From: Candidatus Sumerlaeota bacterium
Lineage (GTDB): Bacteria; Sumerlaeota; Sumerlaeia; SLMS01
Reading direction: 5' to 3'
DNA length: 5,834 nucleotides
Assembly (NCBI GenBank): GCA_020850785.1
Contig: JADZDZ010000116.1
Location: 1 to 5,834, forward strand
Below are positions 1-5,834 of this stretch, in pieces. The notes below the pieces were generated by a model. That model made no database searches, was not told where the DNA came from, and saw only the letters and a program-made list of their open reading frames with translations. Within the stretch, counting starts at the first letter, position 1; each line of letters opens with the position of its first letter. The translations under genes were made by a program, and so were the position numbers.

Positions 1-2
1 AG

Positions 3-20
3 TAAAAATCGCTTCATTTT
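3..20. repeat. Direct repeat, left copy (partner at 67-85)
   Basis: TAAAAATCGC at 3-12 is followed by two bases and CATTTT at 15-20. The same 10-mer recurs at 67-76, followed by three bases and CATTTT at 80-85. The two halves therefore match exactly, with a spacer of two versus three bases. The copies lie about 64 bases apart in the leader ahead of mgtE. Function is unknown; a paired regulator site or a small local duplication would both fit. Confidence 0.6.
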
Positions 21-42
21 TTCGCGTCAGTTCTTAGTCAGC

Positions 43-70
43 TTGCAACCAGCACTGCTTCGGTTTTAAA
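43..70 (+). promoter_or_regulatory. Weak sigma70-like promoter candidate for mgtE
   Basis: TTGCAA at 43-48 and TTTAAA at 65-70 each match the bacterial -35 and -10 consensus at four of six positions, with a 16-base spacer. Initiation would fall near 77-78, leaving a short leader before the ATG at 105. The region is more A+T-rich than the rest of the window, which raises the chance of coincidental matches. The host's promoter consensus is unknown, so this is only a candidate. Confidence 0.2.
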
Positions 71-85
71 AATCGCCCCCATTTT
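67..85. repeat. Direct repeat, right copy (partner at 3-20)
   Basis: This is the second copy of the TAAAAATCGC-n(2-3)-CATTTT unit. It ends 19 bases before the preferred mgtE ATG and overlaps both the weak promoter-like -10 at 65-70 and the alternative TTG start at 84. If it is an operator, it would sit where a bound protein could block transcription of mgtE. That role is inference from position only. Confidence 0.6.
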
Positions 86-104
86 GCAGGATGTGGCGCA
101 CCGG

Positions 105-1484
105 ATGCTGGGAAAGGCCCTTCAGGAAGACATCGTTGAGTTGATTCGGGAGCGGCAACTGGAGCCGCTGCGGGAGGCGTTTGGCTCCATGGGGGCGGCG
201 GATGTCGCGGAAGTCCTTGAGGACCTTCCCACGGAGTACGCCGCGGTGGTCTTCCGCGTGCTGCCGCAGGAGATCGCCGGCGAGACCTTCGCGTCGATGG
301 GGATCGAGCAGCAGAAGGAACTCGTGCAGGGGCTCTCGCAGGAGACGCTGGCGTCGATCCTCAACGGCATGCCGCCCGACGATCGAACGCAATTGCTGGA
401 GGAACTTCCTGCGGAAGTAACACGCGCCGTGGTGGATTGGCTCACGCCCGACGAGCGCAGCGTCGCCCAGCAGCTTGTGAATTATCCGGAGGATTCGGTC
501 GGGCGTTTGATGACGCCGGAGTACGTGCGGATTCCGCAGAATGCGACCGTGGAGGAGGCGCTGCAGGTGATCCGCGACACGGGGATGCACACGGAGACCG
601 TGAATGTGGTGTACGTTGTTGATGAACGGGGACGCCTTGTGGATGACCTGAAATTGCGTGAGATCGTCATGGCGAATCCAAGCGCAAAGATCGCCGACCT
701 GATTGACAACCAGTTCGTTTCCCTGAAGCCAACCGATGATCAGGAACAGGTTGTTGCGCTCTTCAAGAAATACTACCGCGTTGCACTTCCCGTGCTGTCA
801 GCGAACGGAACAATGCTTGGCATTGTGACGCTGGATGACGTGCTGGCGGTGGCGGAAGAGGAAGCGACGGAGGACATCCAGCAGATGGGCGGCATGGAGG
901 CGCTCGATGAGCCGTACATGTCGACGCCGCTGCTGCAGCTTGTGCGCAAGCGCGCCGGATGGTTGATGGTGTTGTTCCTTGGCGAGATGCTGACGGCCTC
1001 CGCGATGGCGAACTATGAGGATGAATTCAAGAAGGCGGCAGTGCTGACGCTGTTCATCCCCCTGATCATCTCGAGCGGCGGCAACAGCGGATCGCAGGCG
1101 GCAACGCTGATCATTCGTGCGCTGAGCGTTGGGGAAATTGGCGTCGCCGATTGGTTCCGCGTGCTGAAGCGGGAGCTGATGTCGGGCTTCGCGCTGGGAA
1201 GCATTCTGGGCTCCATCGGATTTCTGCGCATTTCCATCTGGACGCTTTTCACGGACGTCTACGGCGAGCACTGGCTCCTGCTGGGTTTGACCATCTGGGT
1301 CGCGTTGGTGGGGATTGTGATGTGGGGGACGCTTTCAGGGGGACTGTTGCCGCTGATGCTGAAGCGTTTGGGTCTCGATCCCGCAACATCCTCCGCGCCC
1401 TTTGTGGCGACGCTGGTGGACGTGACGGGGCTCATCATCTACTTCTCGGTTGCTGCGGTAATTCTGAAGGGAACGCTGCTGTGA
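105..1484 (+). CDS. mgtE: Magnesium transporter MgtE
   Basis: This is a complete 459-aa Mg2+ channel/transporter of the inner membrane, close to the usual family length of about 450. In order it has a helical MgtE_N domain (about 20-125), a CBS pair (about 131-250; LMTPEYVRI begins near 135), the conserved linker MGGMEALDEPYMSTP (about 261-275) and a C-terminal domain with about five membrane helices (283-454). GGNSGSQAATLIIRAL (about 325-340) and the closing LVDVTGLIIYF are family signatures. D439 in the latter corresponds to the pore Asp that selects Mg2+ in characterised MgtE. In this family the cytosolic domains sense Mg2+ and close the pore. I chose ATG 105 because MLGKALQEDIVELI matches typical family N-termini. 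TTG 84 adds seven residues, and the frame is open back to position 6. Neither start has a good ribosome binding site. The stop overlaps the next gene's start by 4 bases. Confidence 0.95.
   Translation: MLGKALQEDIVELIRERQLEPLREAFGSMGAADVAEVLEDLPTEYAAVVFRVLPQEIAGETFASMGIEQQKELVQGLSQETLASILNGMPPDDRTQLLEELPAEVTRAVVDWLTPDERSVAQQLVNYPEDSVGRLMTPEYVRIPQNATVEEALQVIRDTGMHTETVNVVYVVDERGRLVDDLKLREIVMANPSAKIADLIDNQFVSLKPTDDQEQVVALFKKYYRVALPVLSANGTMLGIVTLDDVLAVAEEEATEDIQQMGGMEALDEPYMSTPLLQLVRKRAGWLMVLFLGEMLTASAMANYEDEFKKAAVLTLFIPLIISSGGNSGSQAATLIIRALSVGEIGVADWFRVLKRELMSGFALGSILGSIGFLRISIWTLFTDVYGEHWLLLGLTIWVALVGIVMWGTLSGGLLPLMLKRLGLDPATSSAPFVATLVDVTGLIIYFSVAAVILKGTLL
1466..1473 (+). promoter_or_regulatory. 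Ribosome binding site for the GTG start at 1481
   Basis: GAAGGGAA lies inside the last codons of mgtE, seven bases before GTG 1481. This spacing supports GTG 1481 as the start of the next gene and implies that ribosomes finishing mgtE can reinitiate there. Confidence 0.65.
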
Positions 1485-3283
1485 TCTCTACGCGCTGGCA
1501 TCATTTCATCCTTGTGCTGTTAGTGCTGCTGGTGCCGCTGTATCTCCCCGCGCAGCCTACGCCGGAGCCCACCATTCAGGGTGAGACCGTCATGAAATCG
1601 CTGCTCGTCAAGGGCATGGCCAGATCGCAGATCGGAGAGCCTGCCAGTGATGTGACGGTGCTGCTGGAAATTCAGGACATGCGATCCCGCCGCCGCATTG
1701 GCAACGAGGCGACAAAGACAGCGGCCGACGGCGCGTTTGAATTCAATCTGGACAAGTATTCGGATGTTCCACGCCTTGGCCTGATGTTCACCACGCTTTC
1801 GCGGCATCACCAGGGAGTCACAAAAATTTCCATCGTTACGCATGACCAGTTTCCGCTGAACATCGATCTGGAGTTGCGCGAGGGAAGCGTCGCGCGCGGC
1901 CGCGTGGTGGATGATGCGGAGAAGCCGGTGGCGGATGCGCAGGTAAGCGCAGGCGACGCGCGCGCGGTGAAGACGGACAGCGACGGGAATTTCGAGCTTC
2001 TGGGACTGCCGCTGGCGGGGCGCTTCCTTGCCGTTGCCGCGAAGAAGGGGTACTCTGACGGAAGCGCGGAGTTCTCCATCGATCCCGACCGCGAGACCGA
2101 TGGGATTGTGGTGCGGTTGAACGCCTCGGCAAAGCTGACAGGGAGGGCGCTGACGCCCGATGACAAGCCCATCGATTCAGGCGAGGTGACGGTCTATGTG
2201 GGGACGCTGTACCAGCGGACGCGACTGAAACAGGACGGCACGTTTGAGTTCGTGGCGCTTCCGGTGAATCTGGATGAGTTGACGATTCTCTTCAGGACGG
2301 ATCGCTTCCTCCCCGTTGAGCGCAAGTTTACTGATGAAGAAAAGGCGTCACGCAACGTGACGTTGAAGGTGGAATGGCCGCTTCATTTCGCCGGCACCGT
2401 ACGCGACCCGGAGGGGAAACCGCGACCCGGTGCGGGAATTATCGTCGGCGACAACGTGAAGCAGCGCGCCATTCGCTTCAATGCCGATGACAAGGGGGAA
2501 TGGAAAGCGGGGCCCTTTCCCATGGGGGAACAGATGACCTTCACGGCGACGGGCGCCAATCCCTCTGCACACCGTGCTTCGGGAGAGTTGCAGTTCACGG
2601 TGGAGGAAAAACCCGACGAATGGAAGGCACAGGTGAAGCCGTGGCCGAACGGCTGCGAATCGACGTTCTCCGCCACTGTTCGCGGGTTGGAAATCACCAT
2701 GACGCGCACGGACGTGGGGCCGGGGGCGCTGCCGGGAACGGTTAGCTACACGGGAACGATCGATGCCGACCTGAAAGCCATGAAGGGAACACTGTTTGTT
2801 CCCGCGACGGGCGCGAAGGGGGAATTTACCGCCACCGCCTACAATCCCAGCGACAGCCTGCGCGGCGTTTGGGATTTGCGCGAGTCGATCGGCAGGGGGA
2901 AGTGGATCGAGGCACCGGTTCAGCAGATCGTGATGTCTGCGCCCTTCAGCGGAACGCAGTTGTTGGACCTGCAGTTGGCGGCGCCGCTGAAGATGACCGG
3001 GGTCGTGAAAATGGAGGACGGCAGTCCGCTGCCGACGGGCACGGTGTCGCTTTACCGTTGGAACAATTCCGAGATCATCGAACGGAGCGCGCCGATCACG
3101 GCGGGAGGGAAGTTCACTCTGGAAGGGCTGCCGAAGGGAGTCCTTCAGGTCTTTGTGAGGGATGAAAAAAATCAACCACTGACCAATCCCGTCTTCCTGC
3201 GTGGAGGTCTGGATCACGTGGAGTTGCACGTAGGCGCGCGACCGCCGGACCCCATGGAACCGATCCGCCAAACAGCCAAATGA
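1481..3283 (+). CDS. Exported protein with carboxypeptidase-regulatory-like repeats
   Basis: I cannot name this 600-aa protein beyond its fold type. Residues 1-24 form a signal peptide: MISTRWHHF, a Leu/Val-rich core, and LPA|Q as a possible cleavage site. The mature part holds about five repeats of the carboxypeptidase regulatory-like beta-sandwich pattern (G-x-V, Pro-rich turn, DG-x-F, LP-x-G), at about 43-125, 137-205, 218-295, 301-360 and 503-575. Clear examples are KTDSDGNFELLGLP, KQDGTFEFVALP and GGKFTLEGLP. Residues about 382-480 do not fit the repeat and form a separate beta-rich module. No catalytic motif, C-terminal anchor or sorting signal is visible. Such repeats usually serve as structural or binding modules of periplasmic or surface proteins. 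GTG 1481 is chosen for its signal peptide, ribosome binding site and GTGA overlap with mgtE. ATG 1592 also has an AGGGTGA upstream but would remove the signal peptide. Confidence 0.85.
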   Translation: MISTRWHHFILVLLVLLVPLYLPAQPTPEPTIQGETVMKSLLVKGMARSQIGEPASDVTVLLEIQDMRSRRRIGNEATKTAADGAFEFNLDKYSDVPRLGLMFTTLSRHHQGVTKISIVTHDQFPLNIDLELREGSVARGRVVDDAEKPVADAQVSAGDARAVKTDSDGNFELLGLPLAGRFLAVAAKKGYSDGSAEFSIDPDRETDGIVVRLNASAKLTGRALTPDDKPIDSGEVTVYVGTLYQRTRLKQDGTFEFVALPVNLDELTILFRTDRFLPVERKFTDEEKASRNVTLKVEWPLHFAGTVRDPEGKPRPGAGIIVGDNVKQRAIRFNADDKGEWKAGPFPMGEQMTFTATGANPSAHRASGELQFTVEEKPDEWKAQVKPWPNGCESTFSATVRGLEITMTRTDVGPGALPGTVSYTGTIDADLKAMKGTLFVPATGAKGEFTATAYNPSDSLRGVWDLRESIGRGKWIEAPVQQIVMSAPFSGTQLLDLQLAAPLKMTGVVKMEDGSPLPTGTVSLYRWNNSEIIERSAPITAGGKFTLEGLPKGVLQVFVRDEKNQPLTNPVFLRGGLDHVELHVGARPPDPMEPIRQTAK

Positions 3284-3301
3284 TGGTTGATTTTGTGGCG
3301 G
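3265..3301 (+). other. RNA hairpin across the stop codon of the repeat protein gene
   Basis: CCGCCA (3265-3270) can pair with TGGCGG (3296-3301), and inside it AGCCA (3274-3278) can pair with TGGTT (3284-3288, one G-U pair). The five-base apical loop AATGA includes the TGA stop at 3281-3283. An unequal internal loop separates the two stems. No T-run follows, so it is not a canonical intrinsic terminator. It could affect mRNA stability or translation of the next gene, or be fortuitous. Confidence 0.35.
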
Positions 3302-3330
3302 GGAATGGCCTAGCAGTCTTTCAGAGCGAC

Positions 3331-3337
3331 AAGGGGG
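3331..3337 (+). promoter_or_regulatory. Ribosome binding site for the TTG start at 3344
   Basis: AAGGGGG ends six bases before TTG 3344, an ideal spacing. It favours TTG over the in-frame ATGs at 3353 and 3356, although AAAGGA at 3347-3352 lies only three bases before the second ATG, which cannot be excluded. Confidence 0.5.
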
Positions 3338-3343
3338 CAGGGT

Positions 3344-4471
3344 TTGAAAGGAATGATGTCCACCGCAAGATTCTTTGCAACGATAGCCGCCCTGATGTTG
3401 GTGCGGCAAATTGCCCCTGCGGCTGAGGGGCAGTTGATCGCGCTTGCGGGGAAGGATGCGCGGGTGGAGTTCCCACGGGTCGCTTCCAAACGATTCGTGA
3501 CCGCCATCGGATGGGTGGAAAAACAACCGTCCGGCCTTCATTGGGTTTGGCTGGTTTCCTACAAGGATGCGCAGATTCCCGCCGGCAAGGCGTTGCGCGA
3601 TGCGCGCGTGGTGAGCCCCCTTGAACCGGGGACGAACAGCGACCTTGCGCTGGCGATTGATCCAAAAACCTCCCAACCGGCGATTGCCTGGATTCATCAG
3701 ATTGATGGCGTGAGCACGTTGCGTTTCAGTGACAAGGGGGGCCGCACGCTTGAGACAATCACGCAGTCCGGCAACCTGCTCGATCCGCCGGTGCTTTGCT
3801 ATGATGATGCAGGGATGGCCTATGCGGCTTGGTCGGAAGTGGCGGGCGGCAGTTCGCAACTGTTCGTTGCCAATCGCAGCGAGGATGGCTGGAATGCGCG
3901 CTCCGTCAGCGTCGGTACGCGGCCATACGACGTGATTCCGCAACTTTTCGCCGGACCAAATGGCGCGGAGGTTTACTGGTTCTCCGTCCAATCCGGCGAC
4001 AGCGCCGCGTTGTCCGCGTCGATCAACGGGGGAAATCTCGGCGCGACGGAATCGCTCTCCCTCGGTGCGATTCCCGCGAACCGGCTTCCGATTCTCTATC
4101 CCGTGCGGCCGGGGAATCGCCTCGGTGCCTACTGGGTGGAGCAGCGCCCGGAGGGGGAAGTTTACCTGAACATTGATCCGCGTGACGGACACGATGGCAC
4201 GCCGCAGGTGGTTGGCGGCGAGGCGAACCGCACGCAGCAGTTGACGTTTTCCGCGGATGGCGATGGCACGGCGGCGTGGATTGATGCGCCGGGGAGCGGC
4301 GAACGCTACCTGACCATCAGCAGTCGCGAGCGTGGCCAGTTCACAAAGGCGATTTCCGATGAGGCGCGCGAACCTGTCGTCACCACCACCGACAACTGGG
4401 TTCACAGCGTGTGGATCGATTCCCATTCCCCCGATGGGAATGGAACGCTGTGGTATTGGCGCGTCCACTAG
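3344..4471 (+). CDS. Exported protein, probable seven-bladed beta-propeller
   Basis: I do not recognise a named family for this 375-aa protein. Residues 1 to about 26 form a signal peptide (MKGMMSTARF, a hydrophobic stretch, then IAPAAEG with a plausible site after APA), so it should be exported. The rest shows seven similar beta-strand units, each centred on a Trp in a hydrophobic strand: W57, W116, W163, W212, W264, W312 and W357, spaced 45 to 59 residues apart. Examples are AIAWIHQ, YAAWSEV, TAAWIDA and HSVWIDS, often preceded by a D-x-x-G turn. This pattern resembles BNR/sialidase-like propellers, but I see no clear Asp-box series and no sialidase catalytic Arg triad, so an enzymatic role is not supported. 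It starts 60 bases after the repeat protein gene and is probably in the same transcript. TTG 3344 is chosen for its ribosome binding site; ATG 3353 or 3356 would also keep the signal peptide. Confidence 0.75.
   Translation: MKGMMSTARFFATIAALMLVRQIAPAAEGQLIALAGKDARVEFPRVASKRFVTAIGWVEKQPSGLHWVWLVSYKDAQIPAGKALRDARVVSPLEPGTNSDLALAIDPKTSQPAIAWIHQIDGVSTLRFSDKGGRTLETITQSGNLLDPPVLCYDDAGMAYAAWSEVAGGSSQLFVANRSEDGWNARSVSVGTRPYDVIPQLFAGPNGAEVYWFSVQSGDSAALSASINGGNLGATESLSLGAIPANRLPILYPVRPGNRLGAYWVEQRPEGEVYLNIDPRDGHDGTPQVVGGEANRTQQLTFSADGDGTAAWIDAPGSGERYLTISSRERGQFTKAISDEAREPVVTTTDNWVHSVWIDSHSPDGNGTLWYWRVH
4423..4443 (+). other. Perfect 8-bp inverted repeat near the end of the propeller gene
   Basis: CCATTCCC (4423-4430) and GGGAATGG (4436-4443) are exact reverse complements around a five-base CCGAT loop. 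The hairpin lies within codons 361-367 of the propeller gene, about 26 bases before its stop. No T-tract follows. A second GGGAATG just after the stop (4471-4477) could pair with the same left arm. Confidence 0.45.
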
Positions 4472-4551
4472 GGAATGAGGCTGGCGCTTCGTTCCTCACG
4501 AGTCGCATCCTCTGAAATCCTCACCAAACTCCTGACGCTCCCCCGCAATCC

Positions 4552-5834
4552 ATGACATCAATTCACAAGCTGGCACCGGTTTTCGATCTGGCACTAACCG
4601 GCGGTGGCCGCATGACGCTGCGCATCGCGGGCAATTCGCTTTTGTATTTTCAAATTTCGACCTCGCGGGATCAACAACCCGATCATAGCTACGCGGTCGT
4701 GAAGGCTGATTGGAATTCGCCATCGCATGACGTGGCGACGGGTGTCGGCGGCGCGACGATTGTCACTACGGCGACGCTGCGGATTTCCGTTTCTGCGGAA
4801 CCGCTTTCCATCGTTGTGGAGGATCGCGCGGGGAACGTGCTCTTTGCGACGACGAACAAGGATGCGTTGTCGCTGGACGACGGACGGATTCGCCTGCGCC
4901 GAAAGCTTGATCGCAAGGAGGCGGTGTACGGCCTTGGCGAGCATGGTGAGGGACTGAATCGCAATCCGGGAATCCATCGCATTTGGAATCGCGATGAATT
5001 CATGCACCATCCCTTCAAGCAGTATTACTGCACGATTCCCTTCGCGGTGTGCGGCGGTGTTCCCGGCGCGGGATTTCATGGCATGTTCGTGGATAATCCC
5101 GGCGAGCTGTTCTTCGATGTGGGAATCAGTGATCCCGCCGCGCTGCACGTGGAAACGCGTCACGGAGATTTGAAGTTGTGGCTCATGTTCGCGGAGACAC
5201 CGGCGCTCGTCCTTCGGGACTACACGGAACTAACGGGCCGCATGGAATTGCCGCCGCTGTGGGCGCTGGGATTTCAGCAATGTCGTTGGTCGTATATGAC
5301 GGCGGACCGCGTTCGCGAAATTGCGCGCGAGTATCGCACGCGGCGAATCCCCTGCGATGTGATCTATCTGGACATTGACTACATGCAGGATTTCGCCGTC
5401 TTCACGTGGAATGCAAAAACATTCGCGGAACCGGAGTCGCTGATCGGCGATCTTGGGAAGGATGGCTTCACGACGCTTTGCATTGTCGATCCCGGCGTGG
5501 CAATTCGCACGGGCTACCATGCCTACGACATCGGCATGACGACGACGGGCTTCTTCCTGCGCCATGAATCGGGCGAGCTGTTTGTTGGGAAGGTGTGGCC
5601 CGGCGAAGTTCATATGCCCGACTTCACAAATCCGCAGACACGCCTGTTGTGGGGCGAGTGGCAGCAGCGCGCATTGCTGGATGTCGGCATCGCGGGCATC
5701 TGGAACGACATGAATGAGCCGGCGATTTTCGGTAATGAATGCGGAAGCAGGGAGTTCCCCGCGGATGTGATTCATCATGACTTCGGCATGAAGCGTCGTC
5801 ATGAGGAAATCCACAACGTTTTCGGCCTGACGAT
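4552..5834 (+). CDS. Glycoside hydrolase family 31 alpha-glucosidase (3' truncated)
   Basis: The first 427 codons of a GH31 enzyme are present, and the gene continues past the window; family members usually have about 650-800 residues. Residues 1 to about 215 form the N-terminal beta-sandwich, including the GH31 landmark AVYGLGEHGEGLNRN from 124. The catalytic barrel begins near LPPLWALGFQQCRWSYM (233-249). The DIDYM motif (274-278) supplies the conserved substrate-binding Asp. GIWNDMNEPAIF carries the catalytic nucleophile D386. The acid/base Asp and C-terminal domains lie outside the window. The WNDMNEP form is typical of alpha-glucosidases that release glucose from non-reducing ends of alpha-glucosides, but GH31 also includes alpha-xylosidases and transglycosylases, so substrate is inferred. 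No signal peptide is visible, suggesting a cytoplasmic enzyme. ATG 4552 is the first start after an in-frame TGA at 4513 and has no Shine-Dalgarno sequence; ATG 4612 (residue 21) is an alternative. Confidence 0.93.
   Translation, partial: MTSIHKLAPVFDLALTGGGRMTLRIAGNSLLYFQISTSRDQQPDHSYAVVKADWNSPSHDVATGVGGATIVTTATLRISVSAEPLSIVVEDRAGNVLFATTNKDALSLDDGRIRLRRKLDRKEAVYGLGEHGEGLNRNPGIHRIWNRDEFMHHPFKQYYCTIPFAVCGGVPGAGFHGMFVDNPGELFFDVGISDPAALHVETRHGDLKLWLMFAETPALVLRDYTELTGRMELPPLWALGFQQCRWSYMTADRVREIAREYRTRRIPCDVIYLDIDYMQDFAVFTWNAKTFAEPESLIGDLGKDGFTTLCIVDPGVAIRTGYHAYDIGMTTTGFFLRHESGELFVGKVWPGEVHMPDFTNPQTRLLWGEWQQRALLDVGIAGIWNDMNEPAIFGNECGSREFPADVIHHDFGMKRRHEEIHNVFGLT

Noticed and set aside
1151..1480. 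An upstream extension of the repeat protein reading frame into mgtE.
   Set aside because: It overlaps the conserved membrane domain of MgtE in another frame, and its translation is Arg/Gly/Ala-rich without signature. The signal peptide and ribosome binding site place the start at 1481.
1592..3283. A shorter start at ATG 1592 for the repeat protein, with AGGGTGA at 1578-1584.
   Set aside because: It would discard a clear signal peptide and leave more than 100 bases between genes. GTG 1481 with its 4-base overlap explains the sequence better.
2348..4468. A 706-codon open frame on the - strand opposite the repeat protein and propeller genes.
   Set aside because: Its product is rich in Arg, His, Pro and Gly, with no domain, signal peptide or membrane pattern. 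The + strand genes there have signal peptides, ribosome binding sites and repeat structure. It is a G+C-driven shadow.
4476..4498. A possible terminator hairpin after the propeller gene (TGAGG pairing with CCTCA).
   Set aside because: The stem is only five pairs with a 13-base loop, and no T-run follows. It is too weak to call.
5230..5814. A 194-codon - strand open frame opposite the GH31 gene, and a similar one at 4594-5163.
   Set aside because: Both lie opposite strongly conserved GH31 sequence, including the catalytic motifs, and their translations show no recognisable feature.
1..5834. tRNA or rRNA genes, CRISPR arrays, insertion sequences, phage genes or toxin-antitoxin pairs.
   Set aside because: I read both strands and saw no cloverleaf, regular spacer-repeat array, transposase motif or terminal inverted repeats. 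Coding sequence fills almost all of the window.

Overview
The window looks like ordinary chromosome from a G+C-rich, probably Gram-negative bacterium. It has four genes, all on the + strand, with short or overlapping junctions. Proteins with signal peptides built from carboxypeptidase-regulatory-like repeats or beta-propeller blades, next to an alpha-glucosidase, would fit a heterotrophic lineage such as PVC-group, Acidobacteria-like or candidate-phylum bacteria. No marker gene is present, so that placement is only a guess.

Layout: 1-104 is a short, relatively A+T-rich leader with an imperfect direct repeat and a weak promoter-like pair. 105-1484 is mgtE, a complete Mg2+ channel/transporter with MgtE_N, CBS pair and membrane domain. 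1481-3283 encodes a 600-aa exported protein with about five carboxypeptidase-regulatory-like beta-sandwich repeats and one unrelated beta-rich insert. Its GTG start overlaps the mgtE stop by 4 bases, so the two are almost certainly co-transcribed and translationally coupled. 3284-3343 is a 60-base gap with a hairpin across the upstream stop codon and a strong Shine-Dalgarno sequence. 3344-4471 encodes a 375-aa exported protein in which seven evenly spaced Trp-centred motifs suggest a seven-bladed beta-propeller. 4472-4551 is an 80-base gap with no clear terminator, promoter or ribosome binding site. 4552-5834 is the first 427 codons of a GH31 alpha-glucosidase that runs off the window end.

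Functional reading: mgtE handles Mg2+ across the inner membrane, and the next two genes make exported beta-rich proteins of unknown function, probably in the same transcript. The GH31 enzyme has no visible signal peptide and is probably cytoplasmic, acting on alpha-glucosides; whether it belongs to the same transcript is unclear. I found no RNA genes, CRISPR arrays, insertion sequences or phage genes, and no clear case for a novel multi-gene system. The points most worth a second look are the mgtE/exported-protein coupling, the unassigned insert in that protein, the predicted seven-bladed propeller, and the RNA hairpins at the two gene ends.
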